The notes beneath the pieces were generated by a model. It was not told the DNA's origin and searched no databases. It was given only the letters and a program-made list of their open reading frames with translations. The translations under genes and the position numbers were made by a program. From Chitinophagaceae bacterium UBA7600 (GTDB lineage: Bacteria > Bacteroidota > Bacteroidia > Chitinophagales > Chitinophagaceae): 64,000 nt of DNA. The DNA lies in assembly GCA_002478885.1 (NCBI GenBank), contig DLKC01000073.1, forward strand, positions 1 to 64,000. Reading direction: 5' to 3'. Positions 8,494 to 15,984 of this stretch are shown here, in pieces (position 1 is the first letter of the stretch; each line of letters opens with the position of its first letter).

Positions 8494-8976
8494 ATGAATA
8501 CAGCTTACCTGCTGACAGGCGGCAATTTAGGTAACCGGCCGGAAAACCTTGCCGTTGCGGGTAAGCTAATAGAACAATTCTGCGGCACTACGCTTCTGCA
8601 TTCCTCCATCTATGAATCTGCAGCATGGGGCTATACCGATCAACCCGCATTTTACAACCAGGCACTAATTATTCAAACTTCGCTTTCCGCAGCTGCATTA
8701 ATGGAAAAACTGCTTTACATCGAAAACCTCATGGGTAGAAAAAGAACGATACATATGGGCCCCCGGGTCATTGATATCGATATTCTTTTTTTTAACCAGG
8801 AAATCGTAAACACGCCTGACCTTATTATTCCCCACCCACGCATACAAGCTAGAAAGTTTGTACTAATGCCCCTTAACGAGATCGCAGGATCTTTTGTTCA
8901 TCCACTGATTCAAAAAACCATCGCTGAGTTACTAACTATTTGTCCCGACGAATTAGATGTGCATAAAATTGAGTAA
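8494..8976 (+). CDS. folK: 2-amino-4-hydroxy-6-hydroxymethyldihydropteridine pyrophosphokinase
   Basis: 160 aa from ATG 8494; an in-frame TTG at 8470 is less likely. HPPK transfers pyrophosphate from ATP to the pterin in folate synthesis. It shows the N-terminal L-L-T-G-G-N-L-G-N-R substrate loop and the conserved block G-P-R-V-I-D-I-D-I-L with two Mg-binding aspartates, followed by P-H-P-R and F-V-L-M-P-L. It is followed by a deoxynucleoside kinase gene, a pairing frequent in Bacteroidota (established knowledge). Confidence 0.94.
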   Translation: MNTAYLLTGGNLGNRPENLAVAGKLIEQFCGTTLLHSSIYESAAWGYTDQPAFYNQALIIQTSLSAAALMEKLLYIENLMGRKRTIHMGPRVIDIDILFFNQEIVNTPDLIIPHPRIQARKFVLMPLNEIAGSFVHPLIQKTIAELLTICPDELDVHKIE

Positions 8977-8995
8977 AACTGCAAACGGCAGCCGT

Positions 8996-9003
8996 TAATT
9001 TTG
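8996..9003 (+). promoter_or_regulatory. -7 box upstream of the deoxynucleoside kinase
   Basis: TAATTTTG, a perfect TAnnTTTG, in the folK-dNK spacer 46 bp before the ATG. A TTG lies 24 nt further upstream, near the limit of normal spacing. It may give the kinase its own transcript. Confidence 0.45.
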
Positions 9004-9049
9004 AACATAACCTGATTATAAGACCGAAGCAAAAAATACGGGCAATTCA

Positions 9050-9682
9050 ATGAAATATCATTTTATCGCAATCGAGGGGAATATAGGCGCAGGCAAAACC
9101 ACACTCGCACATCTTCTTTCAAAGAAATTAAATGCCCGCTTAATACTTGAGGAGTTTGCTGATAACCCTTTTCTGCCAAAATTTTACGAGAACCCTTCAC
9201 AATATGCATTCCCGCTTGAGTTATTCTTTATGGCAGAGCGTTTCAAACAAATAAAAGAAATGCTCAATAAAACAGATATGTTTCAAAGCATAACTGTTTC
9301 CGACTACCTGTTTACCAAATGCCTGCTGTTTGCCAAAGTAAACCTTCCCGATGAAGAGTTCAGGCTATATCAAAAATTATTTGACATCATGCAACAGCAG
9401 GTTAGCTTTCCCGACATACTCATATACCTGCACGCACCGGTACACAAACTTCAACAGAACATAAGGAAACGCAACCGCGCCTATGAGTTGCAGATACAGG
9501 ACGAGTACCTCTTCAACATACAGGAAACATACACGAGTTATATTAAGCAGCACAACATCAAGACTATTTTTATTGATGCATCCAATGCAGATTTCCTCGA
9601 CAATGAAAAACACCTGAACGTAATTCTTGATGCCCTAAACACCGATCTTGACGACGGCCAGCATTATTTCATGTTGCCATAA
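9050..9682 (+). CDS. Deoxynucleoside kinase (dNK/dGK family)
   Basis: 210 aa. The P-loop G-N-I-G-A-G-K-T-T is at residues 10-18, and the E-E-F-A-D-N-P-F motif and arginine-rich lid (I-R-K-R-N-R-A-Y-E) are typical of the dNK family. It phosphorylates deoxynucleosides for dNTP salvage in the cytoplasm. The exact base preference cannot be read from sequence. It lies downstream of folK with an intervening -7 box. Confidence 0.9.
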   Translation: MKYHFIAIEGNIGAGKTTLAHLLSKKLNARLILEEFADNPFLPKFYENPSQYAFPLELFFMAERFKQIKEMLNKTDMFQSITVSDYLFTKCLLFAKVNLPDEEFRLYQKLFDIMQQQVSFPDILIYLHAPVHKLQQNIRKRNRAYELQIQDEYLFNIQETYTSYIKQHNIKTIFIDASNADFLDNEKHLNVILDALNTDLDDGQHYFMLP

Positions 9683-9778
9683 CGAAGTTCAGCCCAAATT
9701 TCAAATTAAAATCGAATACGTAAAATACATAATGGATCTGACCTACGCCTAAATCAATTGCTTAGTTGATCTACTGCA

Positions 9779-9837
9779 GTACAAGTGAGTGACACAACGA
9801 AGATGCCATGAAAAGCATAAGCCGGGTACATAAAAAA
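9779..9837 (-). repeat. Dispersed repeat, solo arm (GTGTCAC variant)
   Basis: GTACAAGTGAGTGACACAAC at 9779, ending AAGCCGGGTACATAAAAAA. The core replaces GCGACGC by GTGACAC, keeping the palindrome. It lies upstream of the MFS gene. Confidence 0.8.
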
Positions 9838-9886
9838 CTTCTTTCTTTGTATTATCTGTTTTCAAATAAACAAGAGCGGAGATTTT

Positions 9887-11131
9887 ATGGCGCGCAGGCA
9901 AAATCACGATCCCTTTAAAGCGATACGCATACCTGAATACAAAAACCTGATGGCTGGACGTTTTCTTTTTATTATGGGGTTACGCATGATGGGAACGCTG
10001 GTTGGCTGGTGGATATATGAGCTGACCAACGACCCGCTTGCCATTGGCATTGTAGGCTTGTCCGAGGTAATACCGGCTGTATCATTTGCCTTGTATGCAG
10101 GCCATGTGATCGATCGCAGCGAGAAACGATTCATGATCATACGTGGTGCTATGCTGTACCTCACCTGTGCACTAACGCTATTACTCCTCTCCTCTTATCA
10201 CACAGCAAATATTTTGAGCAGTCACACAATTGCGTTGTGCGTATACATTGTTATTTTTTGTACAGGTATTATACGCGCATTTACCGGGCCTGTGTTTGCT
10301 GTGCTGGTGGCAGCAATCGTTCCAAAAGCGCATTTACAAAATGCTACAACATGGAACCAGGGTATATGGCTAAGTGCATCGGTAACTGGGCATGCACTCG
10401 GTGGCTTGTTTATTGCTTCGCTGGGTATTACCGGCACGCTCGCTGTTATTTGTTCTCTCATTTTCGCCGCCATTTTTGTAATGCTGCGGTTAAAACCCAA
10501 ACCTGCACTAAGCGGCAACAGCGAAAAGAAAACACTTGAAAGCGTTAAAGAAGGTATTCGTTTTGTGATAAAAACAAAAGAAGTGCTTGGCGCACTATCG
10601 CTCGATCTCTTCGCCGTTTTATTTGGCGGCGCCGTTGCCATGATACCGGTTTATGCCCGCGATATTTTACAGGTCGGCGCAACAGGTTTTGGCTGGCTCA
10701 ATGCAGCAAACGATGTAGGTGCTATCTGCATAGTTATAACACTTACACTCTTTCCTTTCCATCGGCAGCAAGGTAAAAAATTACTGCTTGCTGTGGCAGG
10801 ATTTGGCACGTGCATTATCATATTCGCATTATCAAAAATATTCTGGCTTTCCTTTGCTGCCCTCATGATCGGGGGTATGCTCGATGGCATAAGCGTTGTT
10901 ATTCGCGGCACTATTCTGCAACTGAAAACGCCCGATCATATGCGCGGCCGTGTGATGAGCGTGAACAGTATGTTCATCAATTCCAGTAACGAACTCGGTC
11001 AGTTCGAAAGCGGTCTTGCGGCAAGACTTTTAGGCGTTGTACCTTCTGTAGTTTTTGGAGGATCAATGACCTTGCTTGTGGTGATTACAACATGGTTTAA
11101 AGCACCGGGGTTAAGAAAAATGGAATATTGA
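9887..11131 (+). CDS. MFS transporter (EntS/MFS_3-like)
   Basis: 414 aa with about 12 hydrophobic segments. The N-terminal Y-K-N-L-M-A-G-R-F and the A-G-H-V-I-D-R-S cytoplasmic loop between helices 2 and 3 are typical of the MFS_3/EntS-type efflux branch. An internal P-D-H-M-R-G-R-V-M-S-V-N loop is also characteristic. It is predicted to export a small molecule across the inner membrane; the substrate is unknown. A GGAG sequence lies 7 nt before the ATG. No siderophore genes are nearby. Confidence 0.85.
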   Translation: MARRQNHDPFKAIRIPEYKNLMAGRFLFIMGLRMMGTLVGWWIYELTNDPLAIGIVGLSEVIPAVSFALYAGHVIDRSEKRFMIIRGAMLYLTCALTLLLLSSYHTANILSSHTIALCVYIVIFCTGIIRAFTGPVFAVLVAAIVPKAHLQNATTWNQGIWLSASVTGHALGGLFIASLGITGTLAVICSLIFAAIFVMLRLKPKPALSGNSEKKTLESVKEGIRFVIKTKEVLGALSLDLFAVLFGGAVAMIPVYARDILQVGATGFGWLNAANDVGAICIVITLTLFPFHRQQGKKLLLAVAGFGTCIIIFALSKIFWLSFAALMIGGMLDGISVVIRGTILQLKTPDHMRGRVMSVNSMFINSSNELGQFESGLAARLLGVVPSVVFGGSMTLLVVITTWFKAPGLRKMEY

Positions 11132-11146
11132 TTTTTTATTTTATAA

Positions 11147-11195
11147 TCCCGGCTTCAGTTGTTATGTCACCGCCTGTTGCGTCGCACTCTTGTAC
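11147..11195 (+). repeat. Dispersed repeat, solo arm (standard core)
   Basis: TCCCGGCTTCAG at 11147, core GTTGCGTCGCAC, and CTTGTAC ending at 11195. It lies in the convergent gap after the MFS stop. Confidence 0.85.
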
Positions 11196-11246
11196 GCTTT
11201 GCTCTATATTCACCAAGAATTCAGCGGCGCATATATACTTATATTT

Positions 11247-11753
11247 TCATGGCATCAGGCTTTCCAACACATAGTACACGATCGGGCAGAAAGTGGAGTT
11301 CTTCAATGTAATGTTCATTCGTTTTATAAAAACGTCTTCGTCAGTGTAAGGGAATCTTGCGCAATCAGAAGGCCTCGTATCATAAATACTACAGAGATTA
11401 TCGCTGCCAAGGAACGGGCAAGGCTTAGATGTTACTACGTAATCGCCATCTTCATCAATACGCAGATAGGTTTCAATAAAAACACTTTCCTTCATCCGTA
11501 GGTATTTGCTTATACGCTTAATGTCCGGCGTTTTAAATCGTGGCGAATAATTTTTGCAACAGGCAGCACAATCCAGGCAATCAATCTTCTCAAAAGCTTG
11601 CTCATGCAGATCGGGCAATTGTTTAAGCACCGCATTTTTATCTGCCCTGTCCAAAAACTGCTTGTACATTTTCTGGCGCTCCGCTGAATGCTTTTGCCAG
11701 TTGTCGTTCAGTTTAACTACACGCATAAGATCATTAATAAAAGAATTAATCAC
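11247..11753 (-). CDS. YkgJ-family cysteine cluster protein
   Basis: 168 aa, cytoplasmic. The zinc/iron-chelating Cys pattern begins at C59-x2-C62-x2-C65-C66 and continues with C-P-F-L-G...L-C-S-I-Y...R-P-x2-C and a final F-C-P. This CxxCxxCC...C...C...C spacing defines the CxxCxxCC (YkgJ/UPF0153) family, of unknown function. It is monocistronic and convergent with the MFS gene. Confidence 0.85.
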   Translation of the reverse strand: MINSFINDLMRVVKLNDNWQKHSAERQKMYKQFLDRADKNAVLKQLPDLHEQAFEKIDCLDCAACCKNYSPRFKTPDIKRISKYLRMKESVFIETYLRIDEDGDYVVTSKPCPFLGSDNLCSIYDTRPSDCARFPYTDEDVFIKRMNITLKNSTFCPIVYYVLESLMP

Positions 11754-11889
11754 ATTAAATAATAATAAATCAAAGTGCTTGCAGACTGATTTGCCACTCT
11801 AAGCCTTTCACTTTGCATTTAATCTTGCTATTATTGCACGCGAAAATACGAATGGATCAATATCATCAATTGGTAACGTTTTCTCCTGC

Positions 11890-13269
11890 ATGAAAAAAGT
11901 AAATTACAATACCTACAACCCGGTTCGCACGATTACGTTAAGAGGTAAGCTAATGATCGCATTTGTAAAACTGAATTATTTTTTTCGAAAACTTTCCGGG
12001 AAAAAACAGTGGAAGAGTGTGTGGCCGCAACACCATGAAGATCCGCTGAAGATGACCATCAAAGAAAAAATCTACCTCGGCTATAAATATTATTACCGGG
12101 CAATGGTAAATGCTGAGAAAGGCAGCAATCTTGACAAATATTTTGCACAGCAAACCTTGCAACCAGATATACCGGGAAACTTTATTCCCGCACAAACAAT
12201 CACATTGTCTGCAGGTGGCGACTTAATGCCTTACGAATGGGTGAACAAAAATTCATGTGCAAATCTTTGGGATGATGTAGGAGACTTTTTTTTCAATTCC
12301 GATATCGTCTTTGCAAATCTTGAAACGCCAGCCGATTTCAGCAAACCCTACTCAGCGACACCCGAAGTAATGCTCAACGATATGTACTTCAACGCCGACG
12401 AGGAACTGATGGAAATATTCTTGGGCAATAAAAAGTTTAAAGGTTACGATGTTCTTTCAGTTGCCAACAATCACTCACTCGATACAGGTGTTGACGGATT
12501 GATCAACACGATGAACTATCTCTCGTCTCAAAATATTGCCTACACTGGAGCTGCTAAGTCAGAAAAAGAAAGAGACGATTTCCCCATCATAGAACGCAAC
12601 GGGATAAAAACCGCTTTTATCGCTGCCACTTTTTCTTTAAATAGCCTGGAACTTCCTGCAGATAAGCCCTGGCTCTGCAATCACATCTGCCTGAACGAGC
12701 CGGAACCAGACATTTCACTGATCATCCGGCAGGCAAAGCTGGCGAGGACACGTGGGGCAGACATTATTGTTGCAGCATTGCATATGGGCTGCGCTTACCA
12801 GGCTTATCCAGGCAAGACAGTTGTGCATAATATTCATCGCATCTGTGATGAGGCGGGCATCGAAATTATTATAGCAGGCCACCCTCATCATGCGCAACCA
12901 ATGGAATTTTATCAGTCCTGCAAATCAGGCAAACAACACTTTATCGCTTATTCGCTTGGCGATTTTATCGCTTATGATATTTTCAAGTGGTGCCACTTAC
13001 CGTTGATGCTAAAACTGCACCTGGCGAAAGGAACCATCAATGGAAAGCCTGTCACGATTTTACAAAAGCTCGAAGTTAAAGCTGCTTATATGTTTGCCGA
13101 AACAAGGGAACGCCGCATAGTAAAACTTCAACTGGTCGACTACCTTACACTAAGAACTGACCCAATAAAGTATATCAGTGGAAAAAAAGAATTAGAAAAG
13201 TTTGAAGAGTTGCAAAGCTTTTTTGAAAATTTTGTTTTACTGCCCCATCAACAACATGTACTCGTATAA
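11890..13269 (+). CDS. CapA/PgsA-like metallophosphoesterase
   Basis: 459 aa. The CapA fold is recognised by A-G-G-D-L-M-P, F-A-N-L-E-T-P, V-A-N-N-H-S-L-D, A-L-H-M-G-C and I-A-G-H-P-H-H-A-Q-P, which together build the metallophosphoesterase-like active site of poly-gamma-glutamate synthesis protein CapA. No CapB, CapC or PgsE gene is adjacent, so it is an orphan whose role in capsule formation is uncertain. No clear signal peptide was seen. It ends 10 bp before the convergent LysE gene. Confidence 0.85.
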   Translation: MKKVNYNTYNPVRTITLRGKLMIAFVKLNYFFRKLSGKKQWKSVWPQHHEDPLKMTIKEKIYLGYKYYYRAMVNAEKGSNLDKYFAQQTLQPDIPGNFIPAQTITLSAGGDLMPYEWVNKNSCANLWDDVGDFFFNSDIVFANLETPADFSKPYSATPEVMLNDMYFNADEELMEIFLGNKKFKGYDVLSVANNHSLDTGVDGLINTMNYLSSQNIAYTGAAKSEKERDDFPIIERNGIKTAFIAATFSLNSLELPADKPWLCNHICLNEPEPDISLIIRQAKLARTRGADIIVAALHMGCAYQAYPGKTVVHNIHRICDEAGIEIIIAGHPHHAQPMEFYQSCKSGKQHFIAYSLGDFIAYDIFKWCHLPLMLKLHLAKGTINGKPVTILQKLEVKAAYMFAETRERRIVKLQLVDYLTLRTDPIKYISGKKELEKFEELQSFFENFVLLPHQQHVLV

Positions 13270-13279
13270 TTGAAGGCCG

Positions 13280-13894
13280 TCAGGAAGCAAAAACAAGCGG
13301 CTTCAGTAGCATAAATGCGAACACAACAAATACAATCCCTAATATCACATCAAGCCTGCGCAGAAATTTTTCCGTGATATATTTTTTAAGGAGTGAGGCA
13401 AAATAGGCTATGAGTATTTCTGTAATAAATATGCCGGACAACGCTCCCCCGTAGAAAAAATAAATTTCAGTTTTTTCATAGTGAGCAACATTTACCAGCA
13501 TAACTGATATAGCAAGCCAGTTGATGTAGTTTGCAGGGTTTAGCAGGTTTAGCATAAAACCTTTTAATGCAAGCACAAATGGGTTAGTGTTGTAGGCGAT
13601 TGGAAACAATACTTTCTTTTTCGATCTGATGTTTGATATACCCATAACGATCAAAATAAGTGCTCCGCAACTGCGTGCAATAATCTCTGTTTTGCCTCCC
13701 GACGGAAAAAGATTTGAATTAAAATAGCTTACAACGATCAACAACAGATCCGAAACAATAACCCCCGTCGCAATAAAATAGCCGCTCTTAAATCCGTTAT
13801 CAATACTGTTTTGAATAAGACAAAAGAAAACGGTGCCCAGCATAATGCTAAGGGTAAAACCCGTTATAAGTCCATTAAAATAAGCAGCAACCAT
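13280..13894 (-). CDS. LysE-family translocator
   Basis: 204 aa with about six membrane segments. The N-terminal G-L-I-T-G-F-T-L-S-I-M-L-G-T-V-F-F segment and L-N-L-L-N-P-A-N-Y-I-N-W near the middle are LysE-family hallmarks. Members export amino acids or related solutes; the substrate is unknown. It is divergent from the sterol-desaturase gene. Confidence 0.8.
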   Translation of the reverse strand: MVAAYFNGLITGFTLSIMLGTVFFCLIQNSIDNGFKSGYFIATGVIVSDLLLIVVSYFNSNLFPSGGKTEIIARSCGALILIVMGISNIRSKKKVLFPIAYNTNPFVLALKGFMLNLLNPANYINWLAISVMLVNVAHYEKTEIYFFYGGALSGIFITEILIAYFASLLKKYITEKFLRRLDVILGIVFVVFAFMLLKPLVFAS

Positions 13895-13957
13895 CAGTAA
13901 ATATTAGCTGCAAATATCATTGTATAAATCTTGCTGTGCATTTTCAATTACACAATT

Positions 13958-13965
13958 TATTTTTG
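13958..13965 (+). promoter_or_regulatory. -7 box of the sterol-desaturase-like gene
   Basis: TATTTTTG, a perfect TAnnTTTG, 14 bp before ATG 13980. The nearest TTG is 24 nt upstream. Its position supports ATG 13980 as the start. Confidence 0.5.
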
Positions 13966-13979
13966 CAAAAACCCTGTAC

Positions 13980-14834
13980 ATGATACAATCTTTCAGGGAA
14001 ACGCTCTTGTTTCTCATCAGTACACCGCTATACATCATATTTATTGGCCTTGAATTGTATTTATCCAATCACAATAAGGATCATCTTTATTCAAAACGTG
14101 GCGCGTGGGATAACACGCGCATCCTGCTTGTTAACCTCGTTATTGACGTGAGCATGCGCACCGTATCGCTTTTCTGTCTTATAGCCTTTGTTCCATATCA
14201 TCTTGTACAGGTTGAAAACCCTTTTCTCTACTGGGTAACGCTTGTTTTGCTGCAGGATCTTTCATTCTATTGCATGCACTATGTCGACCACCATGTGCGG
14301 CTTTTCTGGGCAGTTCATGTAACACACCATTCTGCTGAAGAATTTAATCTCGGTGTCGGTTTCAGGTCTTCGGTGTTCGAGCCACTTTACCGCTTTTTTT
14401 ATTTTATTCCACTGGTGTTGCTAGGCTTTGCCCCGCTTGATATTTTCTTTGCATTCTCGCTCATCCAGTTGTACGGAATATTTATTCACACACAGTATTT
14501 CAAGAAGGCTGGGTTGCTTGGCACAGTGCTGGTAACCCCTTCCCATCACCGGGTGCACCATGGAAAAAACCCGAAGTATATTGATCAGAACATGGGCATG
14601 TTCCTGATTATCTGGGACAAAATTTTTGGAACATTTACCCCGGAAACAGAACCCGTAGTATACGGCGTTACCAAACCTCCTGCAAATAACAGTCTCGATG
14701 AATTAATACTCCACGAATTCAGGAATATGATCCACGACGTAAAAACTGCGCCGGACTTTCGCTCCAAACTGCTTTACGTTTTCGGACCACCAGGGTGGAA
14801 ACCCGATGAAACCAAAATCACTGAAAAGGACTGA
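13980..14834 (+). CDS. Sterol desaturase/fatty-acid hydroxylase family protein
   Basis: 284 aa, an integral-membrane di-iron oxygenase. Histidine clusters are H-Y-V-D-H-H, H-V-T-H-H-S, H-T-Q-Y and S-H-H-R-V-H-H-G, as in the FA_hydroxylase superfamily. It inserts oxygen or hydroxyl groups into lipid substrates; in Bacteroidota such proteins act on fatty acids, sphingolipids or isoprenoids, and the substrate here is undetermined. The open frame starts at TTG 13920 but a -7 box falls inside that extension, so ATG 13980 is used. Confidence 0.85.
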   Translation: MIQSFRETLLFLISTPLYIIFIGLELYLSNHNKDHLYSKRGAWDNTRILLVNLVIDVSMRTVSLFCLIAFVPYHLVQVENPFLYWVTLVLLQDLSFYCMHYVDHHVRLFWAVHVTHHSAEEFNLGVGFRSSVFEPLYRFFYFIPLVLLGFAPLDIFFAFSLIQLYGIFIHTQYFKKAGLLGTVLVTPSHHRVHHGKNPKYIDQNMGMFLIIWDKIFGTFTPETEPVVYGVTKPPANNSLDELILHEFRNMIHDVKTAPDFRSKLLYVFGPPGWKPDETKITEKD

Positions 14835-14876
14835 ACGGCGGTTTAGCTTTAAATTTTTAGCTGAAGAAAAATAATG

Positions 14877-15095
14877 AACCCGGCCGCAAAGCGCATCTCA
14901 TCGCTTGTTGCGTCGCACACTTGTACTCAATAACGGCCATGGGCAGGAAGCATCCGGTTATATGCTTCTTGGATCATCAATTTTCTTTATTGTTGCTTGT
15001 GCGCAGCCTGAAACAAAGCTGCGCAACGCTCATAAAGTACAAGAGTGCGACGCAACAAAAACTACATGCTTAGGCGAAAGCCGGGTACATAAAAA
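14877..15095. repeat. Dispersed repeat, facing pair (both standard cores)
   Basis: Left arm 14877-14926 (AACCCGGCC ... GTTGCGTCGCAC ... TTGTAC); right arm 15037-15095 (GTACAAGAGTGCGACGCAAC ... AGCCGGGTACATAAAAA). The 110-nt centre holds a separate hairpin, GCGCAG..CTGCGC, at 15001-15024. The pair accounts for most of the 330-bp gap between the sterol-desaturase gene and plsC; nothing else is apparent there. A 64-codon frame across it (14905-15099) is repeat-derived. Confidence 0.88.
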
Positions 15096-15164
15096 CTAAT
15101 CACGCCAACGGAGCCCCGGTTTAAAACCGGTTCACTTTCTATGCTTATCTTCGGCGCAACGTTG

Positions 15165-15950
15165 ATGAAATACCTTAAGAAATTCATACAATACATTTAC
15201 TGCATATACGCCCTGATCGGTTTTATATTGATCATGTTTGTTGTTGTGCCTTTTGTGGCGATCTTCTCTATGTTTGGCATTCGTGGCGGCAATTTCATTT
15301 ACCGCGCATGCAATATTTGGGCGAGGGTTTGGTACTTTATGATCGGTATAAGACATAAGGCTATTTTCGAAGCGCCGCACAATAACCATGGGCATTATAT
15401 TTTCGTCGCAAATCACTGTTCTTATATGGACATTCCGGCTGTGGTTCGAACCATTCAACAGCCGGTGCGGGTGCTCGGCAAATCTGAAATGCTGAAGTAC
15501 CCGATATTTGGCATTATTTACAAGGCTGCGGTAATCGTTGTTGACCGTAGCAGCGCCGAGAAAAGAGCTAAGAGTGTTCGGGCACTGAAAGCTGCTCTCA
15601 ACAAAACAATTTCAATATTTATATTTCCCGAAGGAACATTCAACGAAAGCGATCAGCCGCTGAAAGAGTTTTACGACGGCGCCTTTCGTGTGGCAATAGA
15701 AACACGAACGCCGATTAAGCCGCTGATCTTTGTAGACACGCTCGAACGCATGCACTGGCGTAGCATTTTCGAATTAACACCCGGGCGAAGTGCAGTTGTT
15801 TACCTCGAAGAAATTCCTGTTGATCAATACACGATGAAAGATGTTCAACGACTGAAGAAACTTGTTTACGAAAGAATGGAGCACGCGCTGATAAAATATA
15901 AACCGGCGTTATACGCACAGGTTAAACCGGCATCGGCAGCAGCTAATTAA
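15165..15950 (+). CDS. plsC: 1-acyl-sn-glycerol-3-phosphate acyltransferase
   Basis: 261 aa from ATG 15165; ATG 15141 is also possible. An N-terminal membrane segment is followed by the acyltransferase motif N-H-C-S-Y-M-D (HX4D catalytic pair) and F-P-E-G-T-F (glycerol-phosphate binding). It makes phosphatidic acid in the inner membrane. It is followed 34 bp later by priA. Confidence 0.9.
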   Translation: MKYLKKFIQYIYCIYALIGFILIMFVVVPFVAIFSMFGIRGGNFIYRACNIWARVWYFMIGIRHKAIFEAPHNNHGHYIFVANHCSYMDIPAVVRTIQQPVRVLGKSEMLKYPIFGIIYKAAVIVVDRSSAEKRAKSVRALKAALNKTISIFIFPEGTFNESDQPLKEFYDGAFRVAIETRTPIKPLIFVDTLERMHWRSIFELTPGRSAVVYLEEIPVDQYTMKDVQRLKKLVYERMEHALIKYKPALYAQVKPASAAAN

Positions 15951-15984
15951 ATTACAGAGCAAAGACTATATCGCTACTATACAC

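Noticed and set aside
14905..15099. 64-codon frame with a hydrophobic stretch, between the sterol-desaturase gene and plsC
   Set aside because: It consists almost entirely of the two facing repeat arms and their centre; the same peptide fragments (L-R-R-T-L-V, E-C-D-A-T-K) appear over other arms.
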